DNA from: Opitutales bacterium | GTDB taxonomy: Bacteria > Verrucomicrobiota > Verrucomicrobiia > Opitutales > UBA2995 | NCBI GenBank assembly: GCA_022824405.1 | Contig: JAJDZZ010000030.1 | Span: 1 to 44,364 of the forward strand | Length of the DNA stretch: 44,364 bases | Direction of reading: 5' to 3' | Part shown: positions 36,837-44,177 of the stretch, piece by piece | How positions within the stretch are numbered: position 1 is the first letter of the stretch | How the letters are laid out: every line of letters starts with the position of its first letter | Notes under the pieces: generated by a model | Database searches by the model: none | The model's input: only the letters and a program-made list of their open reading frames with translations | What the model was told of the DNA's origin: nothing | Position numbers and translations under genes: made by a program

Positions 36837-37073
36837 ACGACAACGCGCCCCAGGCCGGAGGTTTTTCAATTTCAAGGCCTGAAGAACCGGAAAGTAACGG
36901 CGGATTTCAAAGGCGGTTACCTCAGTAGCGAGGGCGAAGCGCTCTTCCTGCGCGAAGTCGAACGACGCTACTGCATCATCGCGAAATTGGTCCGGTGTCC
37001 CGCTGATGGACCGCCTCAGAACAGAAGCTCAGAAATTTGTGAGCTATCGGGGCTAAAGGAATACGATCCATAA
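36837..37073 (+). pseudogene. IS1380-family transposase N-terminal remnant
   Basis: In one frame the DNA reads RPEVFQFQGLKNRKVTADFK then GGYLSSEGEALFLREVERRY, the N-terminal signature of IS1380-family transposases (usually ...ARFDGGxxSSDGGxLLLREVxRR). It has no start codon, loses similarity after about 60 residues and stops at TAA 37071. Nothing of the catalytic DDE domain is left. The relic lies directly upstream of the bacteriocin-like cluster and points to past insertion-sequence activity at this spot. Confidence 0.75.
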
Positions 37074-37136
37074 TTTTTTGTAAGAATGGCAAATATGTTG
37101 TTGACCTAAAGAATCCTGTGTATGTGTTGACGATGA

Positions 37137-39212
37137 ATGGCCGAGTTCGGCCTTCTCTCTTACATGCTACTTACTCTGGGAATTCAGTCCCGTTACCTTG
37201 CTGATGCTGAAACATTAGCCGATCGATTGCTTAATCGAGCAATTATTACTTCGAAAGGCTTGTGTTGGCCCAGCATTGCTTCTGCGTATTCGAAAGACCG
37301 CATCGTCCGTCACCCGAACATGACGCTTGCTTCGGGTAATTCCGGTATCTGTCTCTTTCTAAGTGAAACCTATCGGCGGACGGGGAACGAGGATTTCCTC
37401 GAAGCCGCGATTAAAGCGACCGATTGGATTGATTCGGAGTGCCACAAAGGGAACGAAGGAGCCAGGTCCCTCTGGTTTGGGCAGTTGGGAGGGGTCGAGG
37501 CGCAGTTGGCTCTCTTTGAAGCAACTGGAGACAGAGTCTTTCTTGAGAAAGCACGGTTACTCGCAATCAAGTGTGGAGAAGCCTATTTTAATGAAGATCA
37601 ATCGTTGGGGCCCATTTTTTCCAACATAGGCAGCGGCGCAGCCGGCGCGCTTCTAACCCTACTTCGTGTTTTCGAAAAAACCCAAGATGAACATTCTCTT
37701 GAGCTTTCAGGCAAGCTCATGCGACTTCTCGGGTGGAGAGTTCGTCTCGCCCCTGAAGGCATTTATTGGGACCGTTTAGGAGCCACGATTCGACCTCCTA
37801 TCGGCTTTATTACCGGGACATCGGGAGTGCTCTTCGCCCTTGCCGAAGCCAACAAAGTCCTCCCCTTCGAGGCCTGTAGTTGGCTGTTAAGCCAAGGGAT
37901 CCTTTACGAGAACTCATTCTTGAAAAACGACCCGGCCAACTGGCCCGATTTGTCACACTCTACCTGGAGTCTTGAGGACCTTTCGAACCTGCCCAAGAAA
38001 ATCCGCAACGCATTGAAAAAGGGGGATGAGGCATTCTTCAAGGAATTCGGCGACAGCGCTTCGTGGTCTAACGGATGCTCCGGCATTGCGCTGGCACGAT
38101 CCGCATGCTCCTCTTTCTTGGACGACGATTCCTGTCCGGAGGATATCGCTAGGGCCAAGAGGCGGATCGAGCAGGAGGTCGATTTGATTCCGCCATCGAG
38201 CGAAGAATCGGATTTCTCGCTGGCTAGCGGTCTTGGAGGTGTCGGCTTAGCTTGCCTGGGGCTATATTCCAAAACGGGCGATGTCACGTTTCGGGACCTT
38301 GCGGAAAGGATTGGCGCCGCTGCCCTGAAGCAACGCCAAAATCTCGGCTTCTACCGCTCCAGTTTGAAGGCGATTGAGGATGGTGAAGACATGGGCTTCC
38401 TCACGGGAAGCGCTGGAATCGGCTATTTCCTCCTCAAGTTGTCGGATGACAATATTGAACCTTCCCCTCTGGCTCCTTCTCTCGCCAAATTGGAACCTTC
38501 CCTCAAGGAGCCGCCGGAAAATGGGCCTTTAACAAAACAGCAAACAGTCTATCGGGCCCTTGCCTCCGTATTCCCCAGGACTTTAAGGCTTCTTAAGACG
38601 AACTACCCCAGTGTGTTGGAAGCATTGGCGGCGGAACTTGGCAACAACAGCTCGATTTTTGAGAAATTTGGAATCCTTTGCCAGGCTTATGAAGAATCCG
38701 AATTGACCACCGATGAGAAAGCCGTCTTCGACGATACCTACCGCGTCGAGAAAGCGAGGAAGGAACTGGATTTTGGCATTCGAGGGGACCGATACCTCAG
38801 TCTCAAGCTTGAATACGACTGTTCGAACAATCGACAATCCCTCGAGATCCTAAGTGAAAAGAAGCTTCTGTCTAAGAAGTTAGTCCTCGTTCCGGAGGCC
38901 CGGGTTTTGGAAAGCGCCTACCGATGGAGACGAAACGACGCTCGCAGGCTTGTGTTCGAAAAAATAACTACCTACTGCCTTCACCATCAGCGGCCATTTG
39001 GAGTCTTCGAAGCCGCCCTGCCAGAATTCAACTACCTCGTTCTTTCGGGTTTCCGCAAACCGACAAAGGTCAAAGTCGTCCTCAAGAAGCTCCTGAATCA
39101 GCTTTCTCCCAAGAGTGAAGAGGAACGTCAAAAAGTAATTCGAACGTCCCTCGATCAAGTGAAGGAAGCAATGCGCAACGGTTTGCTGTGCAGCACTGGT
39201 ATTTTGCGATAA
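37137..39212 (+). CDS. LanC-fold protein lacking zinc ligands, with unknown C-terminal domain
   Basis: 691 aa. Residues about 20-437 hold seven GxxG helical repeats of the LanC alpha/alpha toroid: SGNSGICL (66), GQLGGVEA (115), GSGAAGAL (165), TGTSGVLF (226), NGCSGIAL (312), GLGGVGL (365) and TGSAGIGY (423). In true cyclases the zinc ligands are a His before the third GxxG, WCxG and LCHG; here these read IGSG, WSNG (310-313) and LASG (362-365), so all three are gone. Residues about 480-691 form a second domain that I do not recognise, mostly helical and charged. No dehydratase domain is present, so it is not a LanM or LanKC. It has no clear Shine-Dalgarno site; an alternative ATG at 37133 is out of frame. 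The peptide gene begins 58 bases past its stop. A scaffold or maturation role for that peptide is inferred. Confidence 0.8.
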   Translation: MAEFGLLSYMLLTLGIQSRYLADAETLADRLLNRAIITSKGLCWPSIASAYSKDRIVRHPNMTLASGNSGICLFLSETYRRTGNEDFLEAAIKATDWIDSECHKGNEGARSLWFGQLGGVEAQLALFEATGDRVFLEKARLLAIKCGEAYFNEDQSLGPIFSNIGSGAAGALLTLLRVFEKTQDEHSLELSGKLMRLLGWRVRLAPEGIYWDRLGATIRPPIGFITGTSGVLFALAEANKVLPFEACSWLLSQGILYENSFLKNDPANWPDLSHSTWSLEDLSNLPKKIRNALKKGDEAFFKEFGDSASWSNGCSGIALARSACSSFLDDDSCPEDIARAKRRIEQEVDLIPPSSEESDFSLASGLGGVGLACLGLYSKTGDVTFRDLAERIGAAALKQRQNLGFYRSSLKAIEDGEDMGFLTGSAGIGYFLLKLSDDNIEPSPLAPSLAKLEPSLKEPPENGPLTKQQTVYRALASVFPRTLRLLKTNYPSVLEALAAELGNNSSIFEKFGILCQAYEESELTTDEKAVFDDTYRVEKARKELDFGIRGDRYLSLKLEYDCSNNRQSLEILSEKKLLSKKLVLVPEARVLESAYRWRRNDARRLVFEKITTYCLHHQRPFGVFEAALPEFNYLVLSGFRKPTKVKVVLKKLLNQLSPKSEEERQKVIRTSLDQVKEAMRNGLLCSTGILR

Positions 39213-39270
39213 TTTAGAAAATTTTGTTCAATAAATAAACTAACATAAAAAGAAAGGAATAAACATAAAT

Positions 39271-39519
39271 ATGAATGGAATAAACATTAGTGAAATCGGA
39301 GTAGTAGCCCTATCCCAATCAGAAGAATATGATATCGCTGGCGGTTGGTCTTGGGAGGAATGCTTGGGAGCGGCCGTTGTAACAGGTGTTACTTCAGGCT
39401 TTGTCGCTGCAGCTACGTCAGGAGGAGTTTTATCCCCCATTGCATTTGCTGCAGGTGCCTTTGGAGGTGTCCTTGGATATACTGGTTATGAGATCTGGAA
39501 ATATTACTTCGTAGAATAA
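39271..39519 (+). CDS. Double-glycine-leader, Gly/Ala-rich bacteriocin-like precursor
   Basis: 82 aa. The first 25 residues, MNGINISEIGVVALSQSEEY then DIAGG, are a typical double-glycine leader cut by C39 peptidase transporters. The predicted mature part is 57 aa, begins WSWEECLGAAVV, is rich in Gly and Ala with small-residue GxxxG patterns (GVTSG, GGVLG), has a single Cys and ends aromatic and charged (IWKYYFVE). This is the pattern of class II, often two-peptide, membrane-active bacteriocins. One Cys does not suit several lanthionine rings. GAAAGGA lies about 12 bases before the ATG. The gene is AT-rich relative to its neighbours, suggesting transfer. The matching C39 transporter is not in the window. 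Confidence 0.75.
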   Translation: MNGINISEIGVVALSQSEEYDIAGGWSWEECLGAAVVTGVTSGFVAAATSGGVLSPIAFAAGAFGGVLGYTGYEIWKYYFVE

Positions 39520-39553
39520 CATTAAAAAAACATAATTCCTAACATTATATATA

Positions 39554-39730
39554 ATGAATCAGTTGACAAAAATATTTTTGGGAACAGGTCTAATTGGAGC
39601 GGCTATTGGAGTTTTTGGTGGCGCTTTGAATTCTCTATTCCCACAAAGTGCATATATTATTTTATTAGGAGTTCTTGGTGGAACATTTATGGGAATTTAC
39701 ATTTCATATATAAAAAATAAAAAGGCATAA
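39554..39730 (+). CDS. 58-aa two-helix membrane protein, candidate immunity protein
   Basis: Translated directly: it begins MNQLTKIFLGTGLIGAAIG and ends YISYIKNKKA. Two hydrophobic Gly-rich segments (about residues 7-27 and 33-52) flank a short turn with NSLFPQSA; the C-terminal tail is basic (KNKK), so both ends probably face the cytoplasm. It follows the bacteriocin-like gene by 34 bases on the same strand and shares its high AT content. Small membrane proteins just downstream of class II bacteriocin genes are commonly immunity proteins. It could alternatively be the second peptide of a pair, but it has no double-glycine leader. No obvious ribosome-binding site. Confidence 0.62.
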   Translation: MNQLTKIFLGTGLIGAAIGVFGGALNSLFPQSAYIILLGVLGGTFMGIYISYIKNKKA

Positions 39731-39782
39731 ATTTCCACACTCTTTGGTAAAGCCTCAGCCAATTGTAATTTTGGGGGTTAAG

Positions 39783-39810
39783 GGCTCCGGGACTATTTCC
39801 TCCCGGAGCC
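39783..39810 (+). terminator. Strong hairpin closing the bacteriocin-like cluster
   Basis: GGCTCCGGGA and TCCCGGAGCC form a perfect 10-bp stem around CTATTTCC. There is no T-tract (TTCCCC follows), so it is a possible rho-independent-like end or a transcript-stabilising 3' structure, 52 bases past the 58-aa gene. Confidence 0.5.
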
Positions 39811-39956
39811 TTCCCCAATCTATACGAAAGAAAGAGGTCGGATTTAAAAACTGTATGGAGTACAACGGATTACAGACGCAATAGGGGCCGGTGAGGGCGC
39901 CGCACCATGGAGACCCGCGTATTCCCTCTCGCTGGCAATGGAATTAATGACAAGAT

Positions 39957-40616
39957 ATGAGTGAACCGTCTTACAAATGCCCCAAGTGCGGCGGCTCAAA
40001 CTTCAAACACTGGGAACTGCCGCATCCGGTTATCCTGCACTGGATTCTCAATCCGGGGGCGGTATTCAATGAACTCGTTCTCGGTCAGCGAATGCCGAAG
40101 ATCAGTCTGATCTGCCAGGACTGCGAAGGGCCTCTAATGGACCGGAGCTATACTCCATGCCCAAGTTGTGGCGCCATGCACCTCGGTCGCCTTTCCTCGG
40201 GAAAAGAAGCTTTTTTCAAATGGAGAGGGGCATCCTGTCCGTCCTGCGGGGAGGCCATTCCGTGTCTTTGGAACGTGTTTTCCCTGCTCGTCCTGTTGGT
40301 GACGTTTCCCATCTGGAGCCTTCCCTACTTCCTTTATTTTCGGAAAAAGCCGTTGAAACCGCTTTATCCCATGGTGGAGGGAAAACCGCCCACTCCGAAG
40401 GCGGTGACGAAAAAGACCTGGATCTACATGGGCGCAGGTTTTGGGGCCGTCATGTTTATATTCCTCTCTCTATTGCCTTTTCTGATCGGTTATGGTGATG
40501 GAGACATATGGGCTTCAGCGATTTCCGGGCTGACTGGCGGGATTATTGGAGGGATCGGATTTGGATTTTTCATGTGGTTTTTTCTTGGTAGAAGGAAGAA
40601 AGGTATAGCGTCATAG
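39957..40616 (+). CDS. Zinc-ribbon membrane protein of unknown function
   Basis: 219 aa. The N-terminal ~100 residues carry four CxxC knuckles (CPKC, CQDC, CPSC and CPSC), enough for two zinc ribbons. Then come membrane helices at about residues 105-127, 158-178 and 187-210, the last very Gly-rich (GLTGGIIGGIGFGFFMWFFLG). A 17-codon ORF at 39907-39960 ends in TGA overlapping this ATG (ATGA), which might couple translation. It lies downstream of the bacteriocin-like cluster in the same orientation, but the hairpin between argues for a separate unit. Confidence 0.72.
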   Translation: MSEPSYKCPKCGGSNFKHWELPHPVILHWILNPGAVFNELVLGQRMPKISLICQDCEGPLMDRSYTPCPSCGAMHLGRLSSGKEAFFKWRGASCPSCGEAIPCLWNVFSLLVLLVTFPIWSLPYFLYFRKKPLKPLYPMVEGKPPTPKAVTKKTWIYMGAGFGAVMFIFLSLLPFLIGYGDGDIWASAISGLTGGIIGGIGFGFFMWFFLGRRKKGIAS

Positions 40617-40653
40617 CGCTGAATCGATCATCCGCATCCTCCGGGAACATCCA

Positions 40654-40821
40654 ATGAAGGAAGTGAAATCAGGCTTTAAGCAAGGTTCGACCTTGGAACA
40701 GGCCAAGGCCTACCGGAGGACCATCCAGGTTAAGAAAGTTTGGAAATGGGCCGGCATTGCCACAGCGGTGGTTTCGGCAGTCCTCCTCGCCAGATACCTT
40801 TATCTCCTTTTCCTGGTTTAG
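40654..40821 (+). CDS. 55-aa single-helix membrane peptide
   Basis: Translated directly: a basic, soluble first half (MKEVKSGFKQGSTLEQ, then AKAYRRTIQVKKVWK) and one hydrophobic helix WAGIATAVVSAVLLARYLYL at the C-terminus. It starts 37 bases after the zinc-ribbon membrane protein and is in the same orientation. The composition suggests a tail-anchored or small membrane protein, not random sequence, though the evidence is moderate. No family recognised. Confidence 0.45.
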   Translation: MKEVKSGFKQGSTLEQAKAYRRTIQVKKVWKWAGIATAVVSAVLLARYLYLLFLV

Positions 40822-41173
40822 CCACCAGCCAGCTATCCCCAACCTGCCCTACATGTCACGCCGTAGTTCTAACCGGCGAAGGCGGATGCGCTCTTAGCGT
40901 GCTCTGCGAGAGTCATCTTATTTGCCTTCAGGCGGCATCGCACCCTTCAGCCGAAACGATATCCGTGTACATCCGTGAAATCCGTGGTTCCTCTTCTCCC
41001 TTCTCCCCCATTCCATCACTCCCTCATTCCCTTCTCCCCAATTCCTAATTCCTAATTGGCGCCCTTGGGCGCCTCCCTCTCTGTGGTTAATTCACCATCC
41101 GTGAACATCCGTGTAATCCGTGGTCTTTTACACCTCCATCGATACACCCCGAAGGGTCTCGCATCGGCAGAAC
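40822..41173. repeat. Intergenic repeat mosaic with GGCGCC hairpin and ATCCGTG repeats
   Basis: No gene is supported. It holds two copies of the ATCCGTG...ATCCGTGGT module (40963-40990 and 41097-41125), a pyrimidine-rich CCATTCC/CTCATTCC run, two AATTCCT units (41040-41053), the hairpin GGCGCCCTTGGGCGCC (41058-41073) and CTCTCTGTGGTTAATTC. The 6026-6055 block is the reverse-oriented relative of the ATCCGTG module. Confidence 0.65.
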
Positions 41174-41683
41174 TCAGTCAATCCGGTGCAGGAAAGGGGA
41201 CGGTTTTTTGGGAAATATCCTGTTCCAGAGATCACACCACGCGCAAAACACGCCACTGACAGGGATAGCGAAAAAAACACCAAAAAATACGGCCATCCCT
41301 ACCCCTACCGACTCGAAGAAAAAACCGGTGAGTAGACCGGAGGCAATACAGGCAACAGTGGTAAGGCCCATCAGCCCGAATAACCGTTTAGTGAAGGAAA
41401 TTTCTTTCAATGGCTTCCCCCCGAAAATGGCCTGATCGCTTTTCAAATAAGAATGATAGGCCGAAATTACGGTTCCGCCAACCCCTGCCACGACCGAGGT
41501 AAATACCAAACGGGAAATTTTTGGATCGGATTCTGAATAATATCCGAAAATAATACCCGACCCGATGCAAAGCAGTCCGGCCAGGCACATTCTATATAAT
41601 TTTATTTCCGGTTGTTTGGTATCATACCCGCTCTTCCTGACGGGAGTGTCCCGAAAATTTTTGAATTTGGTCTTGTCCTTCAT
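41174..41683 (-). CDS. Four-helix membrane protein, unknown
   Basis: 169 aa. Hydrophobic segments at about residues 32-48, 58-75, 103-123 and 126-147 suggest four membrane helices, the second half Gly-rich. The N-terminus is basic and soluble (MKDKTKFKNFRDTPVRKSGY). No family recognised. It is transcribed towards the 55-aa peptide gene. Codon use looks like neighbouring genes. Its last residues read into a repeat-like flank. Confidence 0.55.
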   Translation of the reverse strand: MKDKTKFKNFRDTPVRKSGYDTKQPEIKLYRMCLAGLLCIGSGIIFGYYSESDPKISRLVFTSVVAGVGGTVISAYHSYLKSDQAIFGGKPLKEISFTKRLFGLMGLTTVACIASGLLTGFFFESVGVGMAVFFGVFFAIPVSGVFCAWCDLWNRIFPKKPSPFLHRID

Positions 41684-42018
41684 TTGTTCTGAGCTTGGTC
41701 AGGCAAGGGAAAATGAGACGGCAGGGCAAACTTAAAGGGAGTCACCCACAAAACTCCCGCTCGGCGCCAGGCTGGAGCTACGCTCAGACAGGGACCCTTT
41801 TTCTCCGCTCAGACAGGAAAAACCGGGAAAAATCCTGTTCGCGAAGCGATCCTGTTCCGGCGCAGCCGGATCGAGTGACCGGAGGAAACGTTGTTAGAAA
41901 CAAGGGTTTGGGGTAATTCGTCCACCTGGAATATAGGGTGGTGTCAGGTTCGGGCCAGTCGGGATTCCCGGGACGGAGTAAAACAAGTTTCCACACACTA
42001 GCTTGACTGTAGTAGCAT
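41684..42018. repeat. Intergenic gap with short repeats
   Basis: No gene is supported. It has CGCTCAGACAGG twice (41781-41792, 41806-41817) around GGGACCCTTTTTCTCC, and GTTCCGGCGCAGCCGGATC (41853-41871), a palindromic module also at 30824-30842. Confidence 0.5.
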
Positions 42019-42037
42019 TGTTTAACTATTGTAAACA
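42019..42037. promoter_or_regulatory. Inverted-repeat candidate operator of the Phd/PIN pair
   Basis: TGTTTA (42019-42024) and TAAACA (42032-42037) are inverted over seven bases and end one base before the antitoxin ATG at 42039. Autoregulation by the antitoxin is the usual pattern. Confidence 0.45.
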
Positions 42038-42038
42038 C

Positions 42039-42329
42039 ATGAAAACAATTCCATCCAGGCAACTTGCCACTCAGGCAGCAAAGGTTTGGAAACAGCTTGA
42101 CCGGGAAGGGCCGCTGGTGATCACCCGGAATGGTTATCCCAAGGGTATCCTGATACCCACCAGTGACTTAACGCTGTTAAACGACCTTCAGGAACAGTTA
42201 CGTGCCCGGGCACGTAGCGCCGTTTCCAATATGCGCAGGAAGGCGCAAGAAACCGGAGTATCCGCCTTATCGGCGAAAGCCATTGAATCTGAAATACATG
42301 GTACGCGGAAGAAGCGCCGCCGGAAATGA
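42039..42329 (+). CDS. Phd/YefM-family antitoxin of a PIN toxin
   Basis: 96 aa from ATG at 42039 (a TTG 12 codons earlier is rejected because the candidate operator would lie inside the gene). MKTIPSRQLATQAAKVWKQL is the prevent-host-death DNA-binding N-terminus; ITRNGYPKGILIPTSD matches the conserved centre. The C-terminal half is basic (HGTRKKRRRK), unlike most antitoxin tails. It overlaps the PIN gene by four bases (ATGA). Confidence 0.82.
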   Translation: MKTIPSRQLATQAAKVWKQLDREGPLVITRNGYPKGILIPTSDLTLLNDLQEQLRARARSAVSNMRRKAQETGVSALSAKAIESEIHGTRKKRRRK

Positions 42330-42748
42330 GCATCCCGGTCTGGGTTTTGGATACCAATGTGCTGGTATCCGGTTTGTTGAATCCCTCAGGCCACCCAGGG
42401 CGCTTATTGGATGCGGTGCTGAGTGGTCATTTGGTTCTGGCCCTGGATGACAGGATCTATGCCGAGTATTCAGAAGTGCTCATAAGGCCCAATTTCAAGT
42501 TTGATAAGTCGGATGTCCGGGACCTGTTGAGCTTTTTGCGGATGCAATACCGGATCAATGCTCATCCTGTAAAATTAAAAAATCTACCGGATGCATCGGA
42601 TTTGCCCTTCGCAGAAACGGCGCTCTCCTTGGAAGAAGCCGTGCTCGTCACAGGTAATCCCCGGCACTTTCCCAAGGCAATGCTCAAGGGACTCCTGGTC
42701 CTGAATCCAAAGCAAGCCTGGGATCGGCTGGCCAACTATCCTACCTGA
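42326..42748 (+). CDS. PIN-domain toxin (COG1569-type)
   Basis: 140 aa. VLDTNVLVSGLL carries the first acid (Asp9); Glu50 in YAEYSEVL, Asp89/Asp92 in DASDLPFAETAL and the VTGNPRHF segment complete a PIN fold, with Asn in place of the last Asp. PIN toxins are Mg-dependent ribonucleases. Overlap with the antitoxin indicates coupled translation. A likely terminator follows. Confidence 0.85.
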   Translation: MSIPVWVLDTNVLVSGLLNPSGHPGRLLDAVLSGHLVLALDDRIYAEYSEVLIRPNFKFDKSDVRDLLSFLRMQYRINAHPVKLKNLPDASDLPFAETALSLEEAVLVTGNPRHFPKAMLKGLLVLNPKQAWDRLANYPT

Positions 42749-42792
42749 ATCCCACGTCAGTCGGGGTCAAGACGTAAAAAGTTATGCCTTTC

Positions 42793-42810
42793 AGGGTCGG
42801 ACCCTTTTTC
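42793..42810 (+). terminator. Possible intrinsic terminator after the PIN toxin
   Basis: AGGGTC and GACCCT pair with a very short loop, followed by TTTTTC. A related GGGACCCTTTTTC run is at 41790-41803. Confidence 0.4.
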
Positions 42811-42885
42811 TCCAAAAAGCATCACTTTTTGCGTGATGAGGCGATTTTCCATCGGATGCGGAAATATGGCGGAGTCCGTGCAACC

Positions 42886-43671
42886 TCAGAACCGGCGGAT
42901 CAGGGCCAAACGGGCGGTGGCAAGCCTGTTTTCAACCCGGTAGGTGACGGGCCTTCGGGGAGTTGCGGGTCCGCAGCAGAGATTATTCCCGGAGCGATTG
43001 ACCATATGGGCGCTCTCGCCGAAATCCAGGTAGGAGCCCTCCAGCCGCACGGCCCAGTCCTGGGACAACGCCGTTTCAAACCCGGTTCCGATTACCCAGC
43101 CCCCTTCGGTCGAATCCTTGCTGAAAGAATCGTCGGGGTCCCAAATCGTATCGGAATCGATATCGGTCACCGAGTTGCCCATACCGGCCGCAGCCAGTCC
43201 GGCAGTGGCAAAAACGGTGACGCGGCCAACCGCCCGTTCAATTCCGCCGCGCAAGGAAACGATCCAGGGAAAATCCGATCGGGCGGTTTCATCCAAACCC
43301 TCGGGATCGAGCTTGTCGGTGGAGGCCGACGCGTGGGTTATGGCGGCGTCGAGTTCCGTTCTCAGGACCAGGCCGCCGAGGCGGAATTTTCTCCCCAGGA
43401 GGAAGCCGCCGGCAAGGCCGGTATCGTCATACCTGGAAACCGTTCCGGGATTACCCCAGGCGGCAAAGCCGTCCACGTCCAATATTCGGTTCTTCATAAT
43501 ACCGGGACCGATCAGGATCCCGACGTAGTTGTCGAAGCGTTCCGGCGCCGATTTGTACCGTACCAGGTTATCCGGAGCGTCGGCGGCAAAAGCGGCATGG
43601 GCAAGGATCGAAAAAGCCACCAGATAAACGGCTGAAGGGCCGGCCGGGGGGTTTGTTCTGTAAAATTTCAT
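42886..43671 (-). CDS. Outer-membrane beta-barrel protein
   Basis: 261 aa with a signal peptide (VYLVAFSILAHAAFAAD). Alternating strands such as LRTELDAAITHA, SLRGGIERAVGRVTVFATAGLAAAG and VIGTGFETALSQDWAVRLEGSYLDFG end with the usual C-terminal Phe (LALIRRF). This resembles the 8-stranded OmpA/OmpW-like Omp_b-brl barrel proteins. Role unknown; it stands alone. Confidence 0.78.
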   Translation of the reverse strand: MKFYRTNPPAGPSAVYLVAFSILAHAAFAADAPDNLVRYKSAPERFDNYVGILIGPGIMKNRILDVDGFAAWGNPGTVSRYDDTGLAGGFLLGRKFRLGGLVLRTELDAAITHASASTDKLDPEGLDETARSDFPWIVSLRGGIERAVGRVTVFATAGLAAAGMGNSVTDIDSDTIWDPDDSFSKDSTEGGWVIGTGFETALSQDWAVRLEGSYLDFGESAHMVNRSGNNLCCGPATPRRPVTYRVENRLATARLALIRRF

Positions 43672-43840
43672 CGCAACAAGATCGGAGAGGACTTGCTTAT
43701 CCCATTCCCATGAGAGGTCAAATGCGGATTATCCCGGAAGACGAAGATGCCCCGATCCCCCCTCGGTCGATCAATCCTTGGATTTGGAGAGATTATTCAG
43801 TTGGTTTACTCCTTTCCCGGAATTTGCTAACCAAGAAGAC

Positions 43841-44083
43841 ATGACAACCGATACATCAGAATCACCGGAATCCGGATTCAGAATGCTGGTCCTGGCCAAG
43901 ATCCAGGCGCTGGAAATCCTCATGGAAAGGGCATGTGCCGAAATCCCTTCCTTCGACCCCAGGACCTTGAAGGTGGAAGTCAGCGAATTTGCCTTGTTCG
44001 ATGCGGAGGATCCGCTCCAACAAGCCATCATGGAAGAACTCATCCAACGCCTCGACGGGATAATTTCACGCAGGTCGCGATAG
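43841..44083 (+). CDS. Small unknown acidic helical protein
   Basis: 80 aa from ATG at 43841 (frame opens at a TTG at 43778, which adds residues with no support). The middle, MLVLAKIQALEILMERACAE and DPLQQAIMEELIQRLDGII, looks amphipathic-helical, with acidic loops between. No family recognised. AAGAAG lies four bases before the ATG. An overlapping antisense frame (43771-44148) is less plausible. Confidence 0.5.
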   Translation: MTTDTSESPESGFRMLVLAKIQALEILMERACAEIPSFDPRTLKVEVSEFALFDAEDPLQQAIMEELIQRLDGIISRRSR

Positions 44084-44177
44084 GGTTCCGGGGCGAACCA
44101 ATCAGGTAGCTTGAACTTTCGTCCGCATGAAAGCGTTATCGACGGCATTTTTCCAAACTGTAGGAGGGGGTTCCAGC

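Noticed and set aside
36812-36837. TTGACA-like box as promoter of the bacteriocin-like cluster
   Set aside because: No -10 element at an acceptable spacing; it also lies before the transposase relic.
37137-39519. Canonical lanthipeptide synthetase system
   Set aside because: There is no dehydratase domain, the LanC zinc ligands are absent and the precursor has only one Cys.
42784-43635. 283-aa plus-strand frame
   Set aside because: Antisense to the beta-barrel gene, which has a signal peptide and a C-terminal Phe; the plus frame shows no domain.
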